DNA of 64,000 nucleotides from Lewinellaceae bacterium (GCA_016708875.1 JADJFA010000020.1:1-64000), one strand, 5' to 3'; counted from the first letter of the stretch, positions 8,168 to 17,910 are shown. Translations and numbers: made by a program. Notes: generated from the letters alone by a model not told the origin.

Positions 8168-9603
8168 CCCCCAAACGTCACGTTCTTCGCTTCCGTAAAA
8201 AAGCGCATGGCTTCCCAGCCGCCTTCCCTGCCTACACCTGAATTTTTTACCCCGCCAAAGGGAGTACGCAAATCGCGCAACATCCATGTGTTCACCCAAA
8301 CAATGCCGGCTTGTAGATTTTCGGCCAGGTAATGGGCGCGTTGAAGATTATTGGTCCATACGGTTGCACTAAGTCCATAAGGCGTGGAGTTCGCCATTTC
8401 CAGTGCTTCGGAGTCAGCGTCAAAGGCTTGGATCGTTGCTACCGGGCCAAAGATTTCTTCCTGGTTGGTGCGGCATTCGTGGGACAAACCCTCTATTACT
8501 GTTGGCGCTATGTACCAACCTTTATCAAAAGGTGCAGGCATTTGCAATGCGGATCCACCGGTCAAGATTTGTCCGCCTTCCTGTTTTGCAAGGTCAATAC
8601 AGCCCAGCACTTTTTCAAAATGCATCTTGGAAACTACGGCTCCAAGGTTGTTGGCGGGGTCGTTTGGATTGCCGACTTTCAGGTTTTTCACCCGTTCGAC
8701 GAAATCTTTTTTGAACCGGGGGTAAAGACTTTTTTCTACATAAATCCTGGAACCACAAAGACATATCTGGCCTTGATTGTTAAAAGACGACCGTACGGTA
8801 GTGTCCAACATCTTCTCATAATCACAGTCGGCAAAAATTAAGTTTGGATTTTTTCCACCCAATTCAAGGCTCATTTTTTTGAACATCGGCGCAGCGATGC
8901 GTGCGATTTCCGAGCCGGCCCGGGTGCTACCCGTAAAAGAAATGGCTTTTATTTTTTGATGGCGAACAATGGCTTCGCCGGCCCGTGGGCCAAGACCGTG
9001 CACAATATTCAACACACCAGGTGGTAAACCCGCCGCGTTGCAGATGTCACCCAAAAGATAAGCAGTGAGTGGAGTCACTTCCGATGGCTTGCCTACCACA
9101 CAATTTCCTGCCGCCAAGGCAGGGGCTATTTTCCAACTGAACAAATATAGAGGAAGATTCCAGGGAGATATGCAACCCACTACTCCAAGAGGTTGGCGTA
9201 ATGTATAACTCAAAGAACCAGGGGCGTGGTGGCTTTCCGAGGAAAAATGCAGCAATGCTGTGGCGAAGAATTTAAAATTGAGTGCTGAACGGGGGATGTC
9301 TACCGTCCGGGCAGTAGTGACTGTTTTGCCTGAATCTGCACTTTCGGCTGCTGCGAGGGCATCAAGATTTTGGAGTATTCCATCTGATATATTGCGGAGT
9401 ATATCATGCCTATGTTCGAGTGGTAAGTTAGACCAAGCAGGAAAAGCCGCGCTTGCGGCTCGAACGGCATCTTCAATATCTTCGGAATCGGAGTCGGGGA
9501 TTTTGCCGGAAACTGTTCCGGTACTTGGGTTGAAATTATCAATGTACTGTCCATTTTTTGGAGGCACATTTTTTCCGTTGATATAATTATGGATGACTTG
9601 CAT
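8164..9603 (-). CDS. NAD(P)-dependent aldehyde dehydrogenase
   Basis: 479 residues, the normal length for the ALDH superfamily, which oxidises aldehydes to acids with NAD(P). Visible: the substrate/cofactor region SPWNLPLYLFSWKIAPALAA, the catalytic glutamate in LELGGKNP (about residue 247), the nucleophile C281 in GQICLCGSR, EEIFGPVATI and the C-terminal PFGGVKNSGVGREGG. The N-terminal pattern (YINGKNVPP, NPSTGTV) resembles the 2-aminomuconic/2-hydroxymuconic semialdehyde and ALDH8-type subgroup, so a role in kynurenine or catechol meta-cleavage breakdown is possible; no neighbouring pathway genes support this. Cytoplasmic. An upstream TATCTTTG (9625-9632, minus) supports the ATG at 9603. 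Confidence 0.9.
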   Translation of the reverse strand: MQVIHNYINGKNVPPKNGQYIDNFNPSTGTVSGKIPDSDSEDIEDAVRAASAAFPAWSNLPLEHRHDILRNISDGILQNLDALAAAESADSGKTVTTARTVDIPRSALNFKFFATALLHFSSESHHAPGSLSYTLRQPLGVVGCISPWNLPLYLFSWKIAPALAAGNCVVGKPSEVTPLTAYLLGDICNAAGLPPGVLNIVHGLGPRAGEAIVRHQKIKAISFTGSTRAGSEIARIAAPMFKKMSLELGGKNPNLIFADCDYEKMLDTTVRSSFNNQGQICLCGSRIYVEKSLYPRFKKDFVERVKNLKVGNPNDPANNLGAVVSKMHFEKVLGCIDLAKQEGGQILTGGSALQMPAPFDKGWYIAPTVIEGLSHECRTNQEEIFGPVATIQAFDADSEALEMANSTPYGLSATVWTNNLQRAHYLAENLQAGIVWVNTWMLRDLRTPFGGVKNSGVGREGGWEAMRFFTEAKNVTFGG

Positions 9604-9624
9604 TGGTATCTGCTAATGTATGGG

Positions 9625-9632
9625 CAAAGATA
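9625..9632 (-). promoter_or_regulatory. -7 promoter element for the aldehyde dehydrogenase
   Basis: Minus-strand TATCTTTG, an exact TAnnTTTG, 21 bases upstream of the start codon. No good -33 TTTG at the expected distance. Confidence 0.45.
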
Positions 9633-9683
9633 TAGAAATGCCATTCAGTGATTGAAGGTGTTGCGCAATCAAAGGTCGGAGTA

Positions 9684-9703
9684 ATTGTTCCACGTGGAAC
9701 AAT
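9684..9703. promoter_or_regulatory. parS-like ParB-binding palindrome, site 1
   Basis: A perfect 20-bp palindrome attgttccacgtggaacaat. Its 16-bp core TGTTCCACGTGGAACA (9686-9701) fits the chromosomal parS consensus TGTTnCACGTGnAACA bound by ParB. It is intergenic. An identical site lies 163 bases away. Confidence 0.75.
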
Positions 9704-9754
9704 AGTTTATGGCAAATGGAGCGACACACTATACTTGACCCAGGTATTGTCCCT

Positions 9755-9788
9755 AACCCTCGTAGGTTTTTAAAAACCTACGAGGGTT
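9755..9788. repeat. 34-bp perfect palindrome between the parS-like sites
   Basis: Arms aaccctcgtaggtttt and aaaacctacgagggtt around a central 'ta' (9771-9772). The structure resembles a bidirectional terminator or a dispersed Bacteroidota palindrome. It lies between two minus-strand genes and between the two parS-like sites. A partial 'gtgcctatgtgtttcaaa' repeat arm follows at about 9820-9837. Confidence 0.65.
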
Positions 9789-9846
9789 TAGATTTAGTCT
9801 AGGAAGTAACCTAGTACTTGTGCCTATGTGTTTCAAAAAAAACTTT

Positions 9847-9866
9847 ATTGTTCCACGTGGAACAAT
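9847..9866. promoter_or_regulatory. parS-like ParB-binding palindrome, site 2
   Basis: The same perfect 20-bp palindrome as at 9684-9703, attgttccacgtggaacaat, core 9849-9864. It ends 33 bases downstream of the OmpA-family gene. I saw no other copy in the window. Confidence 0.75.
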
Positions 9867-9899
9867 GCGCGTGAGCAAAAGAAGCAAAAATAAGTTCTT

Positions 9900-11515
9900 C
9901 TAAATCTTGGTAATAACTACCTCTACCCGGCGATTCTTGGCGCGAAGTTCTTCAGAGTCATTGGTGCTGATCGGGTTTTTTGCCCCATACCCTTTGGTTT
10001 CAATTCTTGTGCCAGCACATCCTTTCATTATCAAAAAATCGCGAATGGCTTTGGCCCGGTCTTCAGAAAGTCGGAGCAAATCTTCGGCCTTGCCAATATT
10101 ATCAGTGTGACCTTCAATCCGAATATGCAGCCCAGGGGTTTCTAAAAGAATTGAGGACAAGCGCTCCAATTCCCCAAAGGAAGCTTCCAAAACCACCGCT
10201 TTTGATTGCTCAAAAAAGATGGGGCGCAGTTCAATTTTTGCATTCACTTCCAAAGGATCAAGAAGCAAATCCAGGTATTGCTCTCTGAAATAGTAATAGT
10301 CGCGCCGAAAAAGAATCTCCTCGGTTTGTCCCGAAAAACCGCCCTTTTCAGGGATAAGATCAAACTTTACCCCCTTGGGTATTTTCAAACGAAAGGTGCC
10401 ATCTTTTGTGCTCAAGACATTGTGCGGATCGCCAGAAGCGCCATAATATAGTCGGGCATCTTTTATCAATTCCCGGGTTTTACTGTTCAAGACCCGGCCG
10501 ATCACTTCCAACTCCGTTGCCTGGGGCGGAGCAATCCGCACACGATAAATATCACTGTTCCCTTCACGCTTTGAAGCAAAGTAGAGAAACCCCGATGTCA
10601 TGTTGAAATACGGTTGGCTTTCATCGAATTTTGAATTCATCGGCTCAAACAACAAGGCTGGAGACGACCAGTTCTTCCAGGTATCATCCAAACGACGGGA
10701 GGTGTAAAGGTCGTTTCCGCCCGAACCGCCACTTCTGGCCGAAGAGAAAAACAGGGTCTCATTGTCTTCAGAAAGATATGGGGTGGTTTCCCGGCGGTCT
10801 GAATTTATGACATTGCCCAGGTGCTGGGGTGCACTCCATTTATTCTCCCCTTTTTTGAAACAGACGTACAAATCCATGTCACGAGAATCAGCGCGGATGG
10901 CAGAGAGAACGAGGACTTTTCCATCAAAACTCATGGTCAGACTAACATCTGAAGTAATGGTGTAGTAGTCGGTTATTTCTACTGGCTTTGGAAAACTCCA
11001 GCCAATGCTGTCAGAAGTACGGCGCACGAGCGAAAAACCTCTGTCCATATTCCCATTGCGCTCAAACTGGTTGATGACGTAAAAAGCATTGGGATCCGGC
11101 GTGATGCTCACCATACTGTTGGGTAAGGCGTTGTTCAAGGGATAACCCGGATGCTCTACCGCAGAGAAATCAAAAGAGTCGCCTCTTGCTATCCAAATGT
11201 CCTGATTAAAGGCGGAGCGTTCGGGGTTGTAAATGGATTTGCCTGCAATTTGGGAATAAACATCAGCCAGGGCAACGGGATATTTTTCTGGAGTTAGTGC
11301 TATATCCACACTGTCTATAAGAAGTGTGCGCTCAAACGTTGGAAAACCTACGCGGGTGAAATGTAAGGTGCGCCCGTCACGGCTTGGCACGGGGGTTATT
11401 TCGTCATAGATTGAATTGATGGATGGGGGAGATTTTCCAAAACGAAATAATTATACGTTTGGGAAAAGCAAAAATTGGCAATGAAAATGGGAAAAAGAAG
11501 CAGTAAGGATTTCAT
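9900..11515 (-). CDS. OmpA-family protein with PD40/WD40-like repeats, frameshifted near its start
   Basis: Exported protein of about 538 residues. A signal peptide (MKSLLLLFPIFIANFCFSQ) starts at 11515. After YNYFV the frame shifts, and the protein continues from 11390 upward in the frame reading PPSINSIYDEITPVPSRDGR. One missing G in the GG at plus 11437-11438 would join them. The middle carries PD40 beta-propeller units (SFDGKVLVLSAI, SEDNETLFFSSARSG, GFLYFASKREG), then a carboxypeptidase-regulatory-like segment (GRVLNSKTRELIKDARLYY). The C-terminal 110 residues form an OmpA peptidoglycan-binding domain (RIEGHTDNIG, LSEDRAKAIRDFL, NRRVEVVI). It should sit in the outer membrane or periplasm and bind the cell wall. 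Close in type to the T9SS proteins PorE and PorP-associated OmpA proteins, but no specific assignment is possible. Confidence 0.82.
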
Positions 11516-11550
11516 GTGCGGAGAAACAAAAAAGTTAGGCATTCAGTTTT

Positions 11551-11632
11551 AGCCACTAATTGCACAAATTTTCACGAATCCCATCGAAGGGAAAGTTCGC
11601 ATGATTCGTGAAAATTTGTGCAATTAGTGGCT
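11551..11632. repeat. 'gccactaattgcac' inverted repeat, copy 1
   Basis: Arms of 29 bases: agccactaattgcacaaatt... and its exact complement ...caattagtggct, with a 24-base spacer. The outer 14 bases recur at 50867-50932, so this is a dispersed family. It lies between the porV terminator and the OmpA gene. Confidence 0.75.
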
Positions 11633-11637
11633 AAATG

Positions 11638-11677
11638 AAAAAAAGCGAGCCGCCTCATTTGGGCAGCTCGCTTTTCA
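11638..11677. terminator. terminator after porV
   Basis: AAAAGCGAGC at about 11640 pairs with GCTCGCTTTT at about 11675 around a 16-base loop, with a T run on the minus strand. It starts 23 bases past the porV stop. Confidence 0.65.
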
Positions 11678-11699
11678 AACGAAGCATAATATATACCTA

Positions 11700-12908
11700 T
11701 TATTCGTCGTCGCCTTCGAATGCCTCAAAGTCAAACAAAAGGGAAAAACGAAGGGTGTTGTCCAAGGGGTTGCGCTGGTTGCTGGTAGGCACCAGGTAAC
11801 TAAAGTTCAAGCCAAAGATGTTGTACTTCACACCAAGACCAACGCTGAAATATTTGCGATTTCCTTTGGAGTAGTGTTCGCGGAAGTGCCCGATACGTAC
11901 AGCAAATTGGTCATCATACCAGTATTCAGCACCAATACCTACCGTTATTTCTTTCAATTCTTCTTTGAAACCGCCCGGCGCATCACTAAAAGATTGGAAT
12001 ATTCCACGTACTGGTGAGTACTCCTTGTAATCCACAACACCATTTCCATCGGCATCACCGAGGTCTGGACGAGGGGTTGGCACCAATAGTTTGTTAAAAT
12101 CAGTGCTAAATGTGATGGAGTTGAATTCATCCAACTGAAGCTTCAACCCGGCGCCAATACCCAGGTTGGTCGGGATATAATCGCGGTTGACCGAGTTGGT
12201 GTAGGTGATTTTAGATCCTATATTGCTGATGGCTGTACCGAAAGTGAATTCACCCTTGTTGTCACCCATTTTAATGGGCGTTTTGTAGGTCACTGAAATG
12301 TCTGCAGCACCTGCCACACCTGGCTTGATTTCGTTGCCTTCTACCACACGACCCGTTGCAAGGTTAGAATAGATAAATTTTGCACCAACTGCAGCAGAAA
12401 ACTTGTCGGTCAACTTACGGGCATAAGCACCGGTAAATTCAAACTCATTGGGTCGTCCTTGTCCAAGCGATTGGCCAGTCTCGTCCGTGAATTCAATATC
12501 ACCCAGTGAAAAATACCGGAGGCTTGCTCCCACGGCTTGAAACTTGTCCAAACGGTAGTATCCAGAAAGATAGGCGAGATAGACATCATTCAGACCAAGG
12601 TTGCGCATCCAAGGCGTATATGTAGCAGAAATGGACACATTTTTATCTGCAAAGGCCAATTTGGAAGGATTGTAGTGCATGCCGTTCGGGTCAATGGACG
12701 TAGCAATACCTACATCACCCATAGCGCCACCTCTAGCGTCCGGCACAATCCGAAGAAAGGGAACAGCAGAAGTGACAGCGTTGGCACAAGGCTCCCCTGT
12801 GATGGGGTTGCTTCCATTGACACAATTGGGTTTAATTTGCCCGTACAAGGCTGTTCCCGTCAGAGTCAAAGCCGCCGCGAACAGCGACTGTGCGAGTAAT
12901 TTATTCAT
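11700..12908 (-). CDS. porV: type IX secretion system outer membrane protein PorV
   Basis: 402-residue FadL-like beta-barrel matching PorV/LptO. Signal peptide at the N-terminus (MNKLLAQSLFAAALTL...ALYG-Q). Recognisable PorV features: SAVPFLRIVPDARGGAMGDVGIATSID followed by HYNPSKLAF, a long run of amphipathic strands and the barrel end SFLVPTSNQ-like FSYLVPTSNQRNPLDNTLRF. In the T9SS, PorV shuttles cargo from the translocon to the PorU sortase. Downstream of porU on the same strand, as is usual in Bacteroidota. The track start at 12917 is a TTG; the ATG at 12908 is preferred. An Asp-rich loop (DLGDADGNGVVDYKEY) looks like an EF-hand/calcium loop between strands. Confidence 0.93.
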   Translation of the reverse strand: MNKLLAQSLFAAALTLTGTALYGQIKPNCVNGSNPITGEPCANAVTSAVPFLRIVPDARGGAMGDVGIATSIDPNGMHYNPSKLAFADKNVSISATYTPWMRNLGLNDVYLAYLSGYYRLDKFQAVGASLRYFSLGDIEFTDETGQSLGQGRPNEFEFTGAYARKLTDKFSAAVGAKFIYSNLATGRVVEGNEIKPGVAGAADISVTYKTPIKMGDNKGEFTFGTAISNIGSKITYTNSVNRDYIPTNLGIGAGLKLQLDEFNSITFSTDFNKLLVPTPRPDLGDADGNGVVDYKEYSPVRGIFQSFSDAPGGFKEELKEITVGIGAEYWYDDQFAVRIGHFREHYSKGNRKYFSVGLGVKYNIFGLNFSYLVPTSNQRNPLDNTLRFSLLFDFEAFEGDDE

Positions 12909-12954
12909 GATAAGCAAGTGAATTTAGTTGTAACGTTTTGGTGTACTAAATGAA

Positions 12955-13043
12955 GCAAATTAATTTCAGGCAACGCCGCAACGCCGAAACGTTTTGTAAA
13001 TAGTATCGTTTCGGCGTTGCGGCGTTGCCTGAAATTAATTTGC
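12955..13043. repeat. 37-bp perfect-stem hairpin between porU and porV
   Basis: Arms 12955-12991 and 13007-13043 are exact complements around a 15-base loop. Each arm holds a short internal tandem (caacgccg twice). The stem lies 14 bases past the porU stop and 46 bases before the porV start, so in a porU-porV transcript it would be a very stable structure that could separate the expression of the two genes. Confidence 0.8.
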
Positions 13044-13057
13044 CTGTTCCTTAAAAA

Positions 13058-16000
13058 TTATTTCAAAATAACCAGTTTTTCAAAATCGCTTTGGGCGGTG
13101 CTGTTTGCACCAGCGGCGTCTGTGCCACGTACTTTTACCCGGTAAAGGTACACACCCCGAGCCAGCGGATCACCATATTCATCGTTCCCATCCCATTGCA
13201 CATCACTCGAAATGCGGTAGCTATCGTTGTTTGTAATAGTCTGTTGAATGGTCTTAACCAAACGCCCCGACACGCTAAAAATGCTGACCTGTACGTCCAG
13301 GATTTGCCCAGCCAAATTGTGTTCAAACTGGAAATAAGTGTTGGTTGTGAATGGGTTAGGGTAATTCAGTACATGCGCAAGCGCCGCTTTTCCATCTTCG
13401 GCCACCACAAACTCCGTGTATCCCTCGCCAGGATTGTTTGCAATGTCCCAGCCTTTGACTTGTAGCGTATGACGACCCGTAGAAAGATTGCGCAAGGGAT
13501 AAATGGCCTGTCCTTTTCGGGCATCGTCCTGAGCACTCTCATAAAATTCATTGAGTACCAAGGTTTCCAGTACGTTTCCATCCAACACAGCTGTCAGATC
13601 GTGACCGATGTTGGTTCCGGTAACATTCATGCCATAATCGTCCGAGCATTTCACCATTACTTTTGGGTTGTTGTCAGTAATGCCGCCAAAAGCAAATGCG
13701 TCTGTGTTGAGAAAGGCTTGTACGACTGGAGGCGTATCGTCTTGAACCAAACCAGCATTGCCTCCAATGATGATATTTTCATCGCCCCCAGCAGCGTCTA
13801 GCGGTGTTCCATTTTCGGCATAATAACTGATCTTGCCTTTTCCAAAGGTGTAATTAATGTCTTTTGGCACTACAAAATTGACCTTAAAAACGCCGTTTAG
13901 CACCTTCGCACTGCCTTTGAAAATAATGTTGCGCTGGACTTTGAACTTGAGAAGTCGGCTATTTGGGTCTTGTACCAAGGTTTCAAGCGTTTGCGCTTTA
14001 TCAAAAACCGTGACAAAAACCCGGCCAGTGAAATTGTCCAGGAAATTGCCGAGGGTATCGGTTACCATACCTTCAAGTTCCACGGGCATGAGCGCTCGCA
14101 ATGTGTCCGGTTGACCGAGCGTCACTGATTGTCCGTTTATTTTGGTAGTCGCCACCCGGTATTCTGGCATGGCAAGATGCATGGCAGGGTCGCCGAGCAG
14201 GGTAAACCGCCTTGCATTGCGAACATCACTGGTGAGTTTGTTTTTGGCATCCTTCAAAATGTCGCCAATGGTCCGATATTTTCCGTTAACCCGTTGAAAG
14301 ATAAAGTCTTGTACCTCATCGGTTAAGTCCTCATTTCCCGCGATATAAACAGATCGAACCGTGGTGAAAAGCCCAATTGCGCCCGAATTGATTTTCAAAA
14401 AGGCCTGCTCTCCACCCGTCAAGGTGGTATAATCGTCATAACCTCCAAAAGTGCAGGTAGCGGTGATGAGCAGTGGGTAACGATTGGGATTGTCCCAGCC
14501 GGCAATATCGTTGTTATCTACTACACGCTCCTGCGATAAGCCACGAGGACCGCCATGGCCAATATAATTGGCTACGAGCATACCCTTGAACATCTCTGAA
14601 TTGATGGCGGCTTTTGCATCCGGATATCTTTGCCCAGCCGAAGTAGCCACCTGTTGGTAAGCATCAAAATAAATTTTGCCAATATTGAACCAGGATTCAG
14701 CGTCAGCATTTTCTGTGGCAAGTTTATCCGCCTGATCTACATGGGCATTGCCATCTTCATCATCAGCGATGTAAACTGTACGCAAATGCCAATCGCCGAG
14801 GGTAGCAGGGTCTTTGTCGTATGCAACGATTTTGTCTACAATGGCACGGGCCTCATCGGGTGTTTTGCAAACAAAACGGCCTACCGCGATATCGAGTGCA
14901 CCTGTGAGGGAACCGCTTTCATCGGGGCTAAGTAGCGCGTAAAAGTCGTCGGAAGGAAAAGCGTCAATAGGACTAAAGGATTCAGCTGTCTCAAAAGCAG
15001 GGATGAAATCCTTGTTATCCTCGCTATTGGTATTGTTTTTTGGGTCGAAAGAAGCGTCCCCAAAAAGGAGCATAAATTTGAATTTATTGGGATTTCGTTC
15101 CAAAAGCATCCTGGCAAAATCGCGGATAGCACTCGGGTCTTTTGCGCCAGAAGAAAACTCGTTATAAAGTTGGTTAATGTCAACAGTAGCTACATCCAAG
15201 CCGGAATAGCTGCGGCGATGTTCAGCAAGACGAAGGGCTTCAGCAAAAAAATCAGGATGATAAATGATCACAAAGTCCACATTATCAAGCCCGTGCAGGT
15301 TTTGTGCCCCGAGTTTCCCCGCAGTTTTTTCAGGTTTTGAAAAACCAGCCGCATCGGTAAACGCCACGAAATTCCGAAGTATGCCTAAGCTTGCTGTGCC
15401 GAATTCTACCACTCCCCCATTCTGACTTTTTTGTTGAATAAAGGGCGTTTGCGGATTTGTTACATCCCAAATGGTTGTGTTCCCACTTACACCAGAGAGT
15501 CGAAAAGTAGCGAAGTCTTGGGAAAGGGTTTTCAAATCGCGGAATTCCAAAATCGGCCCGGCCATGGTCAAGCGCCGGCGGGCATTTATCTCGATATAAT
15601 CGAGCCAGCCCTCGCTTTGAGCGCCTACCTCCGGGTACACTACTTTTGCCTTGAAGGCATCTGTTGAGGGCTGAATACTGCCCCCTAGAACGGCATTAGA
15701 GGCATAAGGTGCGTCGTTATTAGCAACCGCAACAGTTGAAATTGTTTTTGAAAAAGTTGAGCCGCCGACTTCAAGTCGAACGGTTTGACTCACACCGCTA
15801 CGACCCGCAAACTCGCTGCGCACACGCGCTTGACTACCTTGCACCAGATTGGGGAAACTGAAGTCGTATTCCTGCTGTCGGGATTGGTAAAAATAATCAC
15901 CAAACCAGCGCTTTCCAGAACCTTGCGAAGAGGAATTAAAATGCAACAGGTTGTTTTTTTCTTCCTCAACTCGTTGATAATCATCGAATTCCTCGGTAAT

Positions 16001-16921
16001 ATAGGTAGCGGCCACGCTTGGTTTTTCCGAAATACGGAGGCCAAAGCCGTCGCCAGTTTTGATAAAGTACCAGGCATGGTGGTCGTAAAGATTGACACGG
16101 ACCGTTAGTTCAGGGTCGGTGGCGTGGGGGCGATAAATCCAGGGACGCGGGCCCACGGCGTAGAAAAGTATGTAATCGCCGGCATCAAATTTGCCATCTT
16201 GTTCGCCTATTACTTGAATGGAATTTTCAATCAGGTCATCGGCACGAGCGTCGCTGTTTTTTTCTGGCAACATGGCCCCACCGTTTCCATAGAGCCGGAT
16301 ACTTCGGGGGTCAATATTGTCCAGGTCACTAATGCCCAGTTCGTTTTTAAGGAAGGCATAATCGAGTTTGTAAATGCCGTTTTGTGCTACACCAAACTTG
16401 TAAACGGTTCCACTGTTTAGTACAGAGGTATAGGTGAATCCATCGCGGTTGCCGGCAGGGGTAGGTGGTATCGGTAGGGGCGTAATGCGTACATTGAGTG
16501 TGAATGCCGTAGCGCGTTCAAACCCGCTGCCGACTTTTCGCACAGGTATGAATTTTACGCGGCCAAAGAATTGATTGCGTTCGTGTTCCACCAAAGTCTT
16601 GATTTCCAAATCTGTGCTCAGGAAAGCATCGTCGCTGGAAGGTTTTTTGGGATAGGATTCCCATTGAACAGAAACGACGTCCACTTCAATGGTGGATTTG
16701 CCCGAAATGGCAAATCGCTCGGAGAAAAGGGGGAGCGAACGAGCCTCGTCTCCGAAGGAACAGTCCTCAAATTTCCACACCTCAAACGGCGAACCGTCAG
16801 CAAGCATGTAGTTTGTGGGCGCATTGGCCCACTGCAGGCTTTGCTGAATGGTTACGGAATTTTGGGCGCTCAAGGCAAAGGAGCCGAGCAATAAAAGAAG
16901 GGGGAATAGTTGATTTTTCAT
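13058..16921 (-). CDS. porU: type IX secretion system sortase PorU
   Basis: 1,287-residue C25-family (gingipain-like) cysteine protease acting as the T9SS sortase: it removes C-terminal signals from cargo and attaches the cargo to A-LPS at the cell surface. Signal peptide MKNQLFPLLLLLGSFALSA-Q. The peptidase domain contains the histidine in NYIGHGG (about residue 788) and the nucleophile cysteine in TATCTFGGYDD (about 822). Upstream: FVIIYHPDFFAEALRLAEHR and ILLFGDASFDP-like MLLFGDASFDPKNN. The C-terminus is a T9SS-type domain (NYPNPFTTNTYF, GVYLYRVKVRG). Frame intact. Divergent from the lipoprotein gene at 17020; porV follows downstream. Confidence 0.95.
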   Translation of the reverse strand: MKNQLFPLLLLLGSFALSAQNSVTIQQSLQWANAPTNYMLADGSPFEVWKFEDCSFGDEARSLPLFSERFAISGKSTIEVDVVSVQWESYPKKPSSDDAFLSTDLEIKTLVEHERNQFFGRVKFIPVRKVGSGFERATAFTLNVRITPLPIPPTPAGNRDGFTYTSVLNSGTVYKFGVAQNGIYKLDYAFLKNELGISDLDNIDPRSIRLYGNGGAMLPEKNSDARADDLIENSIQVIGEQDGKFDAGDYILFYAVGPRPWIYRPHATDPELTVRVNLYDHHAWYFIKTGDGFGLRISEKPSVAATYITEEFDDYQRVEEEKNNLLHFNSSSQGSGKRWFGDYFYQSRQQEYDFSFPNLVQGSQARVRSEFAGRSGVSQTVRLEVGGSTFSKTISTVAVANNDAPYASNAVLGGSIQPSTDAFKAKVVYPEVGAQSEGWLDYIEINARRRLTMAGPILEFRDLKTLSQDFATFRLSGVSGNTTIWDVTNPQTPFIQQKSQNGGVVEFGTASLGILRNFVAFTDAAGFSKPEKTAGKLGAQNLHGLDNVDFVIIYHPDFFAEALRLAEHRRSYSGLDVATVDINQLYNEFSSGAKDPSAIRDFARMLLERNPNKFKFMLLFGDASFDPKNNTNSEDNKDFIPAFETAESFSPIDAFPSDDFYALLSPDESGSLTGALDIAVGRFVCKTPDEARAIVDKIVAYDKDPATLGDWHLRTVYIADDEDGNAHVDQADKLATENADAESWFNIGKIYFDAYQQVATSAGQRYPDAKAAINSEMFKGMLVANYIGHGGPRGLSQERVVDNNDIAGWDNPNRYPLLITATCTFGGYDDYTTLTGGEQAFLKINSGAIGLFTTVRSVYIAGNEDLTDEVQDFIFQRVNGKYRTIGDILKDAKNKLTSDVRNARRFTLLGDPAMHLAMPEYRVATTKINGQSVTLGQPDTLRALMPVELEGMVTDTLGNFLDNFTGRVFVTVFDKAQTLETLVQDPNSRLLKFKVQRNIIFKGSAKVLNGVFKVNFVVPKDINYTFGKGKISYYAENGTPLDAAGGDENIIIGGNAGLVQDDTPPVVQAFLNTDAFAFGGITDNNPKVMVKCSDDYGMNVTGTNIGHDLTAVLDGNVLETLVLNEFYESAQDDARKGQAIYPLRNLSTGRHTLQVKGWDIANNPGEGYTEFVVAEDGKAALAHVLNYPNPFTTNTYFQFEHNLAGQILDVQVSIFSVSGRLVKTIQQTITNNDSYRISSDVQWDGNDEYGDPLARGVYLYRVKVRGTDAAGANSTAQSDFEKLVILK

Positions 16922-17019
16922 ATCCAAAATCCAAATTTTACAAGTGCGGTGAAAGGACGCAAAGCAGGGCAGGCGGGTTGCCTACACAAATTTCCTTTCT
17001 TTGTGCCAAAATTGTTGCT

Positions 17020-17769
17020 GTGCGTGCATTAACATTCTTGTTCCTCTCGGTTTTGTCTTTTTTCCTTTTTGCATGTGGCACAGGGGACAAACGCGACATC
17101 AGCGAATATTACTTCCCGGTAAAAGACCTGCGAGGCGGAAAAGTTTATGAGTATGTAGTGTCGCAAAACGACTCCGTAATACCGGAATATTGGCACTATC
17201 GCACTTTTGTGCGTGATAGTGGCCTTTTTTTGGTTGGAACCTACTACGATCACCACTTTCAGATCGGCCAAATTGTTCGAGAAAAAATCACAAAAAGTGG
17301 TGCTTTGGCCAAAGAGAGTCATCTCTACGAAGCAGATCCAAACCCAGAAGCGGAGGGAGGACAGATTCATACAACGACCATTATTGAAGCACCGAACAAA
17401 TTCCCCTTTTCTGTCAGCGACTCATCGGGTGTTTTTTTGTTCAAACTTCAATTTCATCCGCCTGAAGATCCGGAGGCCACTATATATGTGGAGCGCAAAA
17501 GAAGGTTTTTGGGTGACGCACCCGATTATGAATATGACGGTAAAAAGTATCGCTGCATCAAATTTGAACTACGAGAGCGCATTGGCAACGAAAAAGACGA
17601 TAAAGCAGCTGTGGAGGGGCATGGCGAAGAGTGGTATGCAAAAGGCCTTGGCTTGGTTTATTATAGCAAAAAGTATGGTAGCGGGGCGTTTAAAATGGAG
17701 GCAAGGCTAACCGATATTTTCCCCATGTCGGAATTGGAACGGAAGGCGACTACCGTTTATGGGGAATAA
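17020..17769 (+). CDS. uncharacterised lipoprotein next to porU
   Basis: About 249 residues. An N-terminal hydrophobic stretch leads to a lipobox, FFLFAC, so this is a predicted lipoprotein. The rest is hydrophilic with a repeated Tyr-rich pattern (SEYYFPVKDLRGGKVYEY, PEYWHYRTF) and a C-terminal part typical of beta-rich surface proteins (EEWYAKGLGLVYYSKKYG). The frame is open upstream to 16813, overlapping porU, but that stretch has no coding character; GTG at 17020 just before the hydrophobic core is the best start. Divergent from porU and 141 bases before porW, so a role with the T9SS is possible but not shown. I do not recognise a named family. Confidence 0.6.
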   Translation: MRALTFLFLSVLSFFLFACGTGDKRDISEYYFPVKDLRGGKVYEYVVSQNDSVIPEYWHYRTFVRDSGLFLVGTYYDHHFQIGQIVREKITKSGALAKESHLYEADPNPEAEGGQIHTTTIIEAPNKFPFSVSDSSGVFLFKLQFHPPEDPEATIYVERKRRFLGDAPDYEYDGKKYRCIKFELRERIGNEKDDKAAVEGHGEEWYAKGLGLVYYSKKYGSGAFKMEARLTDIFPMSELERKATTVYGE

Positions 17770-17910
17770 TATCATTAAATCTTTGAAAAAATTATCTGCT
17801 TAGGCAACCCGATTGCCCTAAATAGCACCTTTTTCCACCCCGTAATTTCGTGGGGCGGAGCCAAAATCTCCGCATTTTTGAATCCAAACCTGCTTTTCAA
17901 GATTTTTGAC

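Noticed and set aside
8001..8174. Longer N-terminus for the PDZ protease (start at 8174)
   Set aside because: The added 58 residues read through a dispersed 'aatatc' repeat and are not family-like.
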